Source: Hermatobates lingyangjiaoensis (lineage: Eukaryota > Arthropoda > Insecta > Hemiptera > Hermatobatidae). Taken from it: a stretch of DNA of 64,000 nt. Under the pieces are notes generated by a model. It was given only the letters and a program-made list of their open reading frames with translations. It did not search any database and had not been told where the DNA came from. The stretch lies in the NCBI GenBank assembly GCA_026182355.1, contig JAPFBL010000048.1:806001-870000 (forward strand), in the 5' to 3' direction. A program made the position numbers and the translations under genes. Numbering within the stretch: position 1 is the first letter of the stretch; each line of letters begins with the position of its first letter. Shown piece by piece: positions 56,401 to 64,000 of the stretch.

Positions 56401-58803
56401 TTTGGGAGGATGTGAAACGAAGGTGGTCATGCCCAGCCCCTTATTACCTTCTCCTCCTCTTTCGTTTGTCCCTGGATATAGCAGGTTAACAGGGTAGCCT
56501 TGTGACGGCCGAAAGTCGGAGTTGAGTGTTAGAGGCGCTTAATCACTCCATTACTACCCCTTCTCTGGATTACTCTGATATATATGTATGGACTGTCATT
56601 ATGCTTCCCCTCTTCTCCCTAAAATCATGTGTTTCTTTGTTGACAGATACACAATTAATCAGTACTAAGCAATTGACTATATAATTTTAGCAGCATTTCT
56701 TGAACAAAAAAATAATTTGCCGTTTAATCAGTAATCGGCCAATCAGAACAACTCTAATCATAACAAAGAACTACCGATAAGGAATCTGTGCCAATTAATC
56801 ACTAAGTGAGTAACCTGGAGGTTTTTTTGTTTACAAACACCCTGTTCTGAATGTCAGAATCATAAACAAGTCATTATTATTGAAAGTGGAGTATACATTT
56901 TGACAATTACTGTTAGAAAGCATAATAAATTATGAAGATCTTCACTAAGTTTGTAAACATTTTTGGTGTAACATCATAATCGAAGTTAAAAAGGTGGAAA
57001 TACTCAAAATAATATCTACATCTATAACAGATACCACTAAACTGACCCACTAGAGAATCCAGGTGGAGAAGCTCACACAGGTGCCAAACGATTTCAATAT
57101 TGTCGAACATTTCAATCCAGTCTTTATACTCAGCTACCTCCCTATCTCTGAGCTGAAGATTTTCGATGCATTGTCTAATTGAAGACCTGCAAAAAGAAAT
57201 GGTAGATATAATCAAAATGATTCGTTAAAATAAGAAAAATTGAAATGATGACAAACCTGTGTTCGTGACTCAATGAAAGGTAGAAAGTACGAAGGTCGAT
57301 TGTGGAGGAAGGAGGGTTTCTCGATGAAAGGAATGTACTGTTGGATTCATTGACGAGCTTACGAACTTCATGGTCCAACAGTATGCAAGTGGGCGAAAAC
57401 ACATGCACCATGTGATCCTTAAACTGTGACTCCTTTCGACTTTCATGTTTCTCTTAAAAATAAGTATTCTTGCTGATTCATCTCTAACTTATTTCAATAT
57501 AGGCATATAATAAGATCAATTAAAGCAGAAAGTATAAAATTATTATTTTATCTTACAGAAGTATCTTTGTGCAGAACTTCACACATTTATCAGATCATAT
57601 GTTTGGTAACACTAATACCTTACTTTAAATACTCAAAATAATTTTTGAAAAAAATTCTTATGTTGTACCCTAATTTTCAATTACAATACATGTTGAAGAA
57701 ATACGGCAAACTATACTACAGATCACGAATACATGCCCATAATAAAGGATGGAAACAATTAATTACGTATAAATTCCTTCAATACTTCTAGAAATATCCA
57801 TCCGGACATCTATTCCAATTATATCTTTCCGGATTTAAATATCAGTCAACTTATACTCTGTAAGTTTAAATTTTGGAGTAATATAACTCCAAAATATATT
57901 ATTTCAGAGTGCTATTCTCTTCTCCCCCCATAAAATATAATTTACAATAAGTTTACTTTATAAAAGTTATTTTCAATATTTCATATTTCCTTAAGGTGCT
58001 GAGAAGAATAAACAGAATTTAATAACACTTTTAAAATAATATAAATTCATATAGTATTAAACAATTTAACATATATAGGTAAAAAAGGTAATATTAATAA
58101 TATATAACAGGAGTTATCTTCTTTTGATTTGTGAACTGTTATCTAGAAAAAGGAAATTACAAAAAAAGCTTGTCTAATTTTTTAAAGGGATAAATCACTT
58201 ATTTAATTGCAGCATTCAGTTTTGTTCATAATAAATAGTATATATGTTACCAGATTTTAAAGCCGGGCGCTTCTCAGTAAAAATGGAAATACTATCTAAA
58301 CCGATAAGCCTACAAGACAATAGGCCAGAGGAATTTTTCTTCTCCGGGATTATTATCTGTAAAAAAAATGAAAGAAATCATTTCATTTTACTAACAAAAA
58401 AAAATCAAAAGCTGAGAAATTGAAAAAATCTGGGTTCAGTAGAAGTCTGAGTAACCGAAAAGGGAAGTATAATGGGAGTATACGAAAATTTGACTTCCTA
58501 TTACAGAGAGCATAAAGAATTGTTTGAAAAAATTCACAGGTGGTCAAATCCAATAACCAATATTGCATTTAGTAATGAAAGGATAGTTAAATGCTGCTTC
58601 GAACACATCAGGAAGCCGACACTTCTATCCAATCTCCATAGTTATTAATACATTATTTTTTGTCCAGCAATTTCCTTACAGTTTCAGGAAATATTTTCAT
58701 TAAATATTTGACGGCTTTGATACTAGCTCCTATAAATTGACATTTTTTGTTTATTCAATATATATACCTCAGTTTGTTCAACTTCTTCACAAACCACTTC
58801 CAT
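39758..58803 (-). CDS. Nup85: Nucleoporin Nup85 (Nup107-160/Y-complex scaffold), 11 coding exons
   Basis: Nup85 is an alpha-solenoid (ACE1) scaffold subunit of the nuclear-pore Y complex, pairing with Seh1 through its N-terminal blade. Exons: 58768-58803, 58251-58356, 57257-57452, 57047-57186, 52303-52504, 51634-51733, 48438-48560, 48057-48376, 45618-46045, 44978-45077 and 39758-40004. Every junction has GT-AG borders and matching phase; the sum is 1998 bases, 665 residues, against 656 for human. Family matches include VRKLVNESNSTFLSSR (N-terminal), VWHLCELL, LVEWIRFHCSEVE, YWDLVTGLLLQARFEATR, LPYYAKLCLDLY, VTYFEKCPVRGKALLRL, ALQWALESQDATLMSQVADR, DRLTFAGKYAEF and QCLVVLECLSDLAQSE at the C-terminus. 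Exon 1 encodes just MEVVCEEVEQTE. A poly(A) signal (AATAAA on this strand) lies about 90 bases past the stop. Intron 4 (52505-57046) and intron 10 (40005-44977) are long and full of transposon remains. The exon 8 donor, AT followed by GTAACC, is weak but required by phase. Confidence 0.95.
40496..40615 (+). repeat. Penelope family A terminal repeat, diverged
   Basis: CTGACGA at 40507, the TTGTTACGGTCGAAAGG block and a TGTTATTTCACGTGTTT tail. It lies about 500 bases upstream, in Nup85 gene direction, of the terminal Nup85 exon, inside intron 10. No inverted partner was seen. Confidence 0.6.
41430..41715 (-). mobile_element. Outer part of the inverted copy of the 790-base element
   Basis: Complement of 36965-37235: it holds GATGGATCAAGTTGATATTT, GGGAAGAATTATGCATGA and the terminal TACTTTACTTATAGTAAAG palindrome on the opposite strand. 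It begins at the same AAAGTCACTTTTTTT stretch where the inner part ends 1.84 kb away. A (CCCA)n run lies at 41569-41596. Confidence 0.75.
42613..42704 (+). repeat. 46-base tandem duplication
   Basis: GACTATCCGTGACCC and GACTACCCGTGACCC open two consecutive copies that share GTGTCACTCA and AAATTATAACAAT. It lies in Nup85 intron 10. Confidence 0.85.
43051..43440 (+). repeat. Three diverged tandem-like units
   Basis: Units start near 43051, 43245 and 43381, each with ACTACTGTCATCG-like, then GCGAGCACGCAAG-like and GGCTCCATGCCTTTA-like blocks. The spacing is 194 then 136 bases. A perfect hairpin lies between the first two (43162-43195). It lies in Nup85 intron 10. Confidence 0.7.
43162..43195. 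repeat. Perfect 14-base-arm hairpin
   Basis: ATATTAGAAGTGTT at 43162-43175 and its exact complement at 43182-43195, with a 6-base loop. Confidence 0.85.
47218..48039 (+). mobile_element. LINE-derived ~800-base retroelement, copy 2, abutting a Nup85 exon
   Basis: Starts GGTAGTAATGGAGTGATT and ends CGCAGTGCTATAGGCACC followed by a (TAA)n-like tail. The 8-base duplication ACTAAAAT lies at 47210-47217 and 48040-48047. Its 3' side ends 10 bases before the Nup85 exon 8 border at 48057. The coding remnant near 47862 is disrupted. Confidence 0.82.
49044..49600 (+). mobile_element. Penelope-like element, truncated: GIY-YIG C-terminal coding end between terminal repeats
   Basis: The left end (49044-49125) is the inverted copy of the right end (49500-49600); both share the block whose plus form includes GGTTTGATCATTGA and TTACGGTTGAAAGATC. 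Between them an open frame from about 49092 to 49356 reads SSALFLHIKNENHHIDW, AKFITYEK, LLRNIIESSLIKFN and NGVFKLDTF. The HxIDW followed by a basic IIESxLIK block is the C-terminal end of Penelope-like proteins, past the GIY-YIG nuclease. Reverse transcriptase is absent. The right end contains a complete hammerhead-like motif. It lies in Nup85 intron 6 (48561-51633). Confidence 0.8.
49514..49556 (+). ncRNA. Hammerhead-ribozyme-like motif, family A
   Basis: Order seen: GACT (stem I), CTGACGA, one extra A, a helix II of GACCG with CGGTT around a 7-base loop, GAAA, the palindrome GATC, TC (the U and H of the cleavage site), and AGTC which pairs with GACT. This is the layout of a small type I hammerhead, known from Penelope-like elements, except for the extra base before helix II. 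Activity is untested. Confidence 0.55.
49605..51630. other. Nup85 intron 6, remainder
   Basis: AT-rich. 51121-51175 contains TTACTTATAGTAAAGTTGAG and an ACTCCAGATTT block also present at 4046-4085; this is a dispersed repeat end related to the palindromic end of the 790-base element. No gene recognised. Confidence 0.45.
52505..53220. other. Nup85 intron 4, foldback remnant
   Basis: 52757-52890 is an inverted pair (AAAAGTTAATGA with its complement; TTTAATAATATA with TATATTATTAAA). Its centre reads GAAGAAGAACACTACATC then TTCAAAACGCG, a degenerate version of the family D hammerhead-like motif. A TTGTGTGGTATTTACTCAT block is shared with 22155 and 63035. Confidence 0.5.
53233..53745. mobile_element. 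hAT-type MITE with exact 8-base target duplication
   Basis: The left end is CAGGCATAGGCAACCTGCGG; the complement of the right end is CAGGCATGGGCAACCTTTTC. ATCTAGAA flanks both sides (53225-53232 and 53746-53753). GC-rich GCGGCCC blocks lie just inside each end, and a (GA)n tract is at 53395-53436. The 513 bases contain no transposase. It lies in Nup85 intron 4. Confidence 0.93.
54000..55330 (-). pseudogene. Decayed hAT transposase
   Basis: Minus-strand fragments in broken frames read LTNDIWTTTANDIHFSV-like near 55300, LFEEFHAGAQISEVLKM near 55200, then WNLVEKILTFLKLLEK and ASTIIPTIQNIKHIF near 54750. These are in the order of the hAT catalytic core (TTDxWT, the SHTGENI-like region, W...LLEKFxPIL). 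Many stops and frameshifts break it. Terminal repeats were not identified. Confidence 0.65.
55762..56560 (-). mobile_element. LINE-derived ~800-base retroelement, copy 3, best preserved
   Basis: Flanked by the 11-base duplication TTCTCTGGATT (55751-55761 and 56561-56571). On minus it starts GGGGTAGTAATGGAGTGATT, has an open 60-codon stretch GLCRFCKEEEETPLHLLTDC followed by EATLLHRGRCFG and a stop, and ends in the same CGCAGTGCTATATC with a poly(A) tail of about 20. The CX2CX9HX4C pattern is the zinc knuckle found at the C-terminus of many LINE ORF2 proteins. No reverse transcriptase region is present between the ends. It lies in Nup85 intron 4. Confidence 0.85.
57453..58250. other. Nup85 intron 2
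   Basis: AT-rich intron without recognised element or gene. Confidence 0.5.
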
Positions 58804-59423
58804 AATACAAATAAACCTTTACAACAAAAAATATAACTCTAAAACTTTAACCTCAAGACACACATGCCGACTTAAAGAAACCGCCAACAGTCAACAGTGT
58901 TGAAAGTTCTCAATTTTTTAAGGCATTTCTTTTATAATTTCTAATCAATTTCATTACGTGTAATAATTTTTGCTCTTAAAATTAAATTCTATATTTCATT
59001 TCAAACATTAATATTGATTTTTATTTATTACTAATACTCTACTAATTATTTCCTTCCAAAATTCTGACTAATTACAATGTGATAATGAATTGAATTTTAT
59101 TAATTATGCTGTATTTATATTAAATATTATTATACAAAACTTTCTTGAATATTAAAGAAACCTTACGAATTGACAATTTGCCTTACGTTTGGAATGTATT
59201 CCAGTAATTGCTTGTATTGTTCTGCTCAAAACTTTCTAATAAAATAACAATATTTGTAGGAATACCATAAATTTCCATATTTTGGAGATATTTACCCTGA
59301 TCTTGGGCACATCAATATATGACACCTTATCAACATGATTATACGTTGTCAACAAATATAAACTGAGATTCAGGCAGCCACGTCATTTTGTGTGCTTGTG
59401 TACAGTAGTAAACTTTAGTAATT
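58804..59423. promoter_or_regulatory. Shared divergent promoter interval of Nup85 and KDEL receptor
   Basis: The start codons of Nup85 (minus, 58803) and the KDEL receptor (plus, 59424) point away from each other and are 620 bases apart. The interval is AT-rich and contains no other gene that I can read. No clear TATA box or CpG cluster stands out; 59341-59420 is the least AT-rich part and is probably the KDEL receptor 5' leader. That both genes use this interval is inferred from geometry only. Confidence 0.5.
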
Positions 59424-60803
59424 ATGAATATTTTTCGTCTTACGGCGGATTTATCGCACCTTCTTGCAATTATAATCCTACTTTTAAAAATATGGAAGAC
59501 TCGGTCATGTGCAGGTAAAAGTTTCATATTTCTTTATTTGAAAACCGGTTCGGTATTTTTATCAATAGTGTGTGGCATTGAATATGTAAAATATGTTTTG
59601 AATACAAACATTTTCAAGATGTTATTCCAGTTATTTTGGAATGTATGAAATTGTTTTGCGTATTGAAATACTGAGATTTATCTTCCTAACTTTGTGTTTT
59701 TTTTTAAGGGATATCAGGGAAGTCTCAACTTCTTTTTGCCATAACATTTACAGCAAGATACTTAGATTTATTGACCTCATTTATATCTCTGTATAATTAT
59801 ATTATGAAAATCGTTTTCCTTGTTGCATCTTATGGAACAATATATCTCATGTATTTTAAGTTCAAAGCAACCTACGATCACAACCATGACACATTCAGGT
59901 ATATTTTTTTTCCTGTTTAAAAGATTATTCATTTTCATTGAAAGTAAACATGGTTTCATGTATGTTCTGAAACTTTCAGAATTGAGTTTTTGCTTCTACC
60001 GTGTGCTGTTCTAGCTTTACTGGTTAATCATGAGTTTACCCCTGTTGAGGTATGTATGGTTACTTCATCAATTCTTTGCAATTATGTTTTAACAATCCAC
60101 TTGACAGTTCAATTTAGAAATTAATGAATGTATGTAAACTATTATTTTCTTGTAATGTGTTTAACTTGTGCTATGTTATTAAATCATGCATAGATTATTA
60201 TTTTATATGTATAAAGTCAAGAAAGTTTTGTGTAATGCAAAACGAAACCATGATTTACAGATATCACTATAAAACATGTTAAGTTGTTTTTTTGAAGATA
60301 CATAAAACATGTAAAAACATAACAGTGCAACTTTCAGTTATGCTCTGAAACTGTATCCTCTTTATATTGTGCATTGAAGGAAAACATATTAAATTCTGAA
60401 AGAGTTTGTATCCAATTATTTATTGCTTTTTGAAAGGTAATTAAGTACAGACAAAATATATTCCAAGTAGTACATATATGACAAATATGGACTTGTTAAA
60501 TATTGTAGCTCCTTTGTCCATGTAAGGCTTACTTTCGAATTCTGCTGCAGATCCTGTGGACTTTCAGCATATATTTGGAGTCAGTGGCCATTCTACCCCA
60601 GCTGTTTATGGTTTCTAAAACAGGAGAAGCAGAATCAATCACTTCTCATTATCTATTCGCATTGGGTTCCTACAGAGGACTTTACATCTTCAACTGGGTG
60701 TACCGTTTTTACGCTGAGAACCACTATGATATCATTGTTATAGTTGCTGGAGTTGTCCAAACTGTTCTATATTGTGATTTCTTCTACCTCTACATTACAA
60801 AAG
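59424..60803 (+). CDS. KdelR: KDEL receptor (ERD2), 3' end missing
   Basis: Seven-helix Golgi receptor that returns KDEL/HDEL-tagged proteins from the cis-Golgi to the ER in COPI vesicles, with pH-dependent ligand binding. Exons 59424-59514, 59709-59898, 59980-60049 and 60551-60803 join in phase to 201 residues. Recognisable blocks are the start [17 protein letters not shown], then [96 protein letters not shown] and DFFYLYITK. The family is normally 212 residues; the missing 11 (usually VLKGKKL followed by a short tail) fit the small last exon typical of this gene. That exon is not convincingly present in 60804-64000, so it probably lies beyond the window (a weak candidate at 63831-63865 is discussed separately). 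The gene is divergent from Nup85 with 620 bases between the two ATGs. Confidence 0.95.
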
Positions 60804-61009
60804 GTAAATTTTGTTTGAAAAATTTTCTCAAATACTTTATTGTAATTGAATATAGATTAAAACACTGGGAGAGCTGACCAGACAGAAGTCAAGTGTGATT
60901 CTGCTACTGAGACATCTAGAGTTGTTGTTAGTATGACAGAGATTCAGTAATTAGACACAAATTCATGTAGAAAAAAAGACTGTATTTTTTATCAAATTAG
61001 ATATCTTTC

Positions 61010-61730
61010 TTGTCAATATAATCCCCACTTGAGAATCAATATTAATGCACTTGCCCCAGTAATGAACTAGTTTTCTTTTTATATCTGATGCATAGAGGCT
61101 TTCTTGTTTTTGGCTCACTTTTCTACATATTCTTCCACCTCCTCGTTGTTACTAAACTTTACCAACTCTCAGTGGACAAAGCAAGTGAAAATCTGAGGGA
61201 GCAAAGCTGGTCTATAGAAGGATGAGGTAGTATCATTCAACGACTTCTTTCAATAGTTTCTTGGGTCAGCTGGGCGGTATCAGTGTAAGAATAACTTCTC
61301 CGTCATTGAAATCCTCGAAGTTTTGCTCTCAATGCTGGCTTTACTTTTTTTCATCTACATTTACGTTTATCTTCCAAATAATTAGAAAAACTACATCTTA
61401 AACTTCTCAAAAGATCGCTAACACAAATTTTCCCGGTGATACTTGCGTTATGAATTTCTTTTGGACTGTCATTCTATATGGTGAACAAAATTTTATCCTA
61501 AGATAGGATGAAAGAAATGAGTCACTATCTCTTTCTTAGCATTCTGGTTTTTTTTTTCTTGTTTTGTTGCTTTAACTCTTCTGGGCCCCCATTGCACAAG
61601 TTTTACGGTATTCGTGTTCGTTAGTGATAACGTTGTGGACTGTACGAACAACTACTAATACCGTTTTTGTTGTATGTTCAAATTTAACACGTTGGTCTTT
61701 ACAAATGTCTATGTGGCTTTTAAACTAAGG
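61010..61730 (-). pseudogene. Decayed mariner-type transposase fragment
   Basis: Minus-strand pieces read VHNVITNEHEYRKTCAMGAQ near 61620 and LVHYWGKCINID near 61050, matching the helix-turn-helix end and the C-terminal LVxRWxKCINxxGDY block of mariner-like proteins. The central catalytic part is scrambled. It lies past the KDEL receptor exon 4, possibly inside its last intron. Confidence 0.55.
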
Positions 61731-62224
61731 AGTTTCCACTTCAACTGAACGACAGTTCGTCAGTTCATTATAAACATTTTACCGGTTCGAACATCTTTCG
61801 CTGTACTGTAAAATTATTCCAGAAAAAATTTTAGCCCGGTTTTTATCTTCAAGAAGCTGTATAACGGATCACTGAACGTTGTTGAACCGATGCGAAACTT
61901 TAAATAAATATCCATCATTAAATGGAAAATATCCAAGTTTTTAACAAAACAATTTTTATTATGGACTGTTCGATATTAATAGAATATCAGCGATAATATT
62001 AGAGATGTCAGCCTAAAGTCTAAAAGCACAAGACCGTTCCAAAAACTGTTTCATATCTACGTTACCCGGTCTCTTTTATTATTAATATCCCTCGTATATG
62101 ATGGTATTCATGCTAATTCACGAGTATAGCCTTCTGGTTGTGAATATTACTTTAGGTTTCATTCTAGTATCGCAAACACGTAGAAAGGTCCATCACTGAA
62201 CTGAAGGTCCAGAAAATATAGAGT

Positions 62225-62385
62225 AAGAAATCAGAAAAAAGACTAAGAACTTTTAACCATAATAAGTGGTCTTGTTAACTTGACCACTAATAACGAAGAC
62301 CGCTTGTTACGGTTGAATGATCTTAGTTATTTTTTCTGATTTCTTACTGTTGTTTGGACGTTAATTTTTGTTTCACGTGTAATAA
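62225..62385. repeat. Penelope family A foldback, diverged
   Basis: 62228-62275 and 62285-62345 form inverted copies around a short centre. The right arm has CGCTTGTTACGGTTGAATG, so GAAA is changed to GAAT, and the CUGANGA box is lost. Confidence 0.6.
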
Positions 62386-64000
62386 TGTTTAATTTCATTA
62401 GAGGTATTACAATTAAACTTAGGGTCGGGTGTGTTTCGTTAGTACCACATTTCAACAATTTTAATTACCTATAATAAATAGTACCTAAGACTGTTGATTT
62501 GCCATTATCAGTTTGGCTTAAGACGACCTATCACAATTGCTATCTTAAGGTCTTATTTAATTCTGCTGTCTACATTGCACCTTTTTTTACTTTTTAAAAT
62601 AATTATAATTAGTATTTCGGGTTTGTTTGAAACTGCCAATTATTATATAAAATAGAAAATTGTGTACGTTTCACAAGGACTTTTTAGTCACAGGAGTTAT
62701 CGTTTAGTTTGAATCCTTTTGAAGAACCCAAGAAAAATAGTGGATGATTTGCAACTTCAGCTGTTACCCATATTAAAGACTAACTAATGTGCGAAACAAA
62801 ATATAGAATAAATAGTAAATCACTCGTGGAATAATTATGAAAATTTGTTTAATTAATTGAAATTATTAAAAAAATATTTTGGAGTGGCCTGAATTCAACT
62901 TCACTAATAAGATCCAACAATGTTTACTATCAATTGAGTTTTTGTTTTATCATAATGTGGCTATCATATGGAAGTAATATCAAACTCATATATAATAATA
63001 ATAATTTTAAATCATTAGTTGTGCAATCTGTAATTGTGTGGTATTTACCTCAGAATGAATAATAATTTTATTTGTTAATGTGTTTATTCCTATTTTTCTT
63101 TGAAATTGGTGTTCAATTAGACTGAGAGTATTAGGTTGAATCAGACTTGATTCTTCCACTCAACTTTTCATCACGTTATTGTACATTTTATGGTTTCAGG
63201 AAATCTTTTTAAACGCTATAGTTAATTATAGAAAAATAAAATTCTATCAAAAAAAAATCAAACAAAAGTTAGTAATGTGTAAACAAAGTTTCAAGAAAGT
63301 GTGATAACAAGGCTAAAAAAATCAATAAAAACTGAAAACCGACTACATGCTGTACTTATTGCATTTACTTACATTGACTTCGAAATTTCTACCGTCTAGG
63401 TGTCAAATCATTCTCCTTAGTCAGCTTGATCATAAGAGTGCATATTCATTGAGATTTTTATCTAAATTTATTGTGAATGTATAATTCAATTATTACTTTT
63501 TCATGGCCCCTCATTTGTTGAGTAATACCACAAACACTGTTCTACTATAGGGAATTCTTTAGTAGAACATGAGGTCTTAACCAGAAATCTACACTTAGGC
63601 TCTCCCATATTACTGTCGTTTCTTTGATGAAACTATTGGTATGACATGCATCGGTTGTGTGCTAGCCTAATATAAATGATAAATGTATTCATGTGAGTCT
63701 CAATAAACTGCTCAGACAAGCCTATCAAAGGATAACAGGAACAATGATCAACTACCCTATGTTCATCATAGAAAAGTTATTAAACATCTTCCTCTTATAT
63801 ATTTTGTATCAAGAAAGGGCAATTTTCAAGTGATTAAGGTTGGTAGGAAAAAAATTCTTCTATAAGAGATAAAATTTCAAAAAATTAATAGAACAGAACA
63901 TTAATGGTGCTAGATTCAATGCTTCTCAAAATATTCTACAAGGTTGTAAAAAGTGATCACAAATGATCACCTCAATTGTAAGCTGCTAAGTTTCAAGTAA

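Larger units (their letters stand above)
60804..64000. other. DNA past KDEL receptor exon 4, probably its last intron
   Basis: Contains the mariner remnant (61010-61730) and a family A foldback (62225-62385). 63001-63060 repeats the GTTGTGCAATCTGTAATTG block seen at 22141. The last 50 bases repeat the GTGATCACAAATGATCACCT block of 12152. No convincing terminal KDEL receptor exon. Confidence 0.45.

Noticed and set aside
63831..63865. KDEL receptor last exon
   Set aside because: Length and phase fit, but the peptide departs from a very conserved tail; kept only as a finding, not annotated.

Overview
This is AT-rich nuclear DNA from an animal, most likely an insect. Introns are long, exons are short with GT-AG borders, and microsatellites and transposon remnants are abundant. 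The insect reading rests on the epsin (liquid facets-like layout) and an Hsp110 fragment resembling the arthropod form; species is not determinable by eye. Four protein-coding genes can be assembled: epsin (minus, 2475-23162, 11 coding exons), a three-exon MTH1/NUDT1-like Nudix protein (plus, 34447-35053), nucleoporin Nup85 (minus, 39758-58803, 11 coding exons whose phases all join, 665 codons) and the KDEL receptor (plus, 59424-60803, only its last short exon missing). Nup85 and the KDEL receptor are divergent, with 620 bases between their start codons. Layout: 1-2474 AT-rich DNA past epsin; 2475-23162 epsin with introns holding Penelope-like foldbacks, a short hAT element, mariner remains, an Hsp110 fragment and a decayed copy of an ENTH exon; 23163-34446 a repeat-rich intergenic zone with many Penelope-derived foldbacks; 34447-35053 the Nudix gene; 35054-39757 intergenic, with a large inverted repeat interrupted by a LINE-derived insertion; 39758-58803 Nup85, whose introns carry hAT, LINE-derived and Penelope-like insertions; 58804-59423 the shared promoter interval; 59424 onward the KDEL receptor and AT-rich DNA. 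The genes are unrelated housekeeping functions (endocytic adaptor, nucleotide-pool type Nudix fold, nuclear pore scaffold, ER retrieval receptor) and do not form a pathway. The most interesting material is: (1) several unrelated-looking foldback repeats share one hammerhead-ribozyme-like layout (short stem I, CUGANGA, one extra base, stem II, GAAA, a 2-4 base palindrome, UH, stem I partner), and some carry recognisable Penelope-like coding ends; (2) the MTH1-like protein lacks two of the Nudix-box acidic residues and one of two base-reading aspartates, so it looks like a conserved pseudoenzyme; (3) an ~800-base LINE-derived element is present three times with the same 5' end, each with target duplications, one of them 10 bases from a Nup85 splice donor; (4) a decayed tandem copy of an epsin ENTH exon; (5) two hAT elements with exact 8-base target duplications. 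All calls are by eye; no alignment, folding or database search was run.
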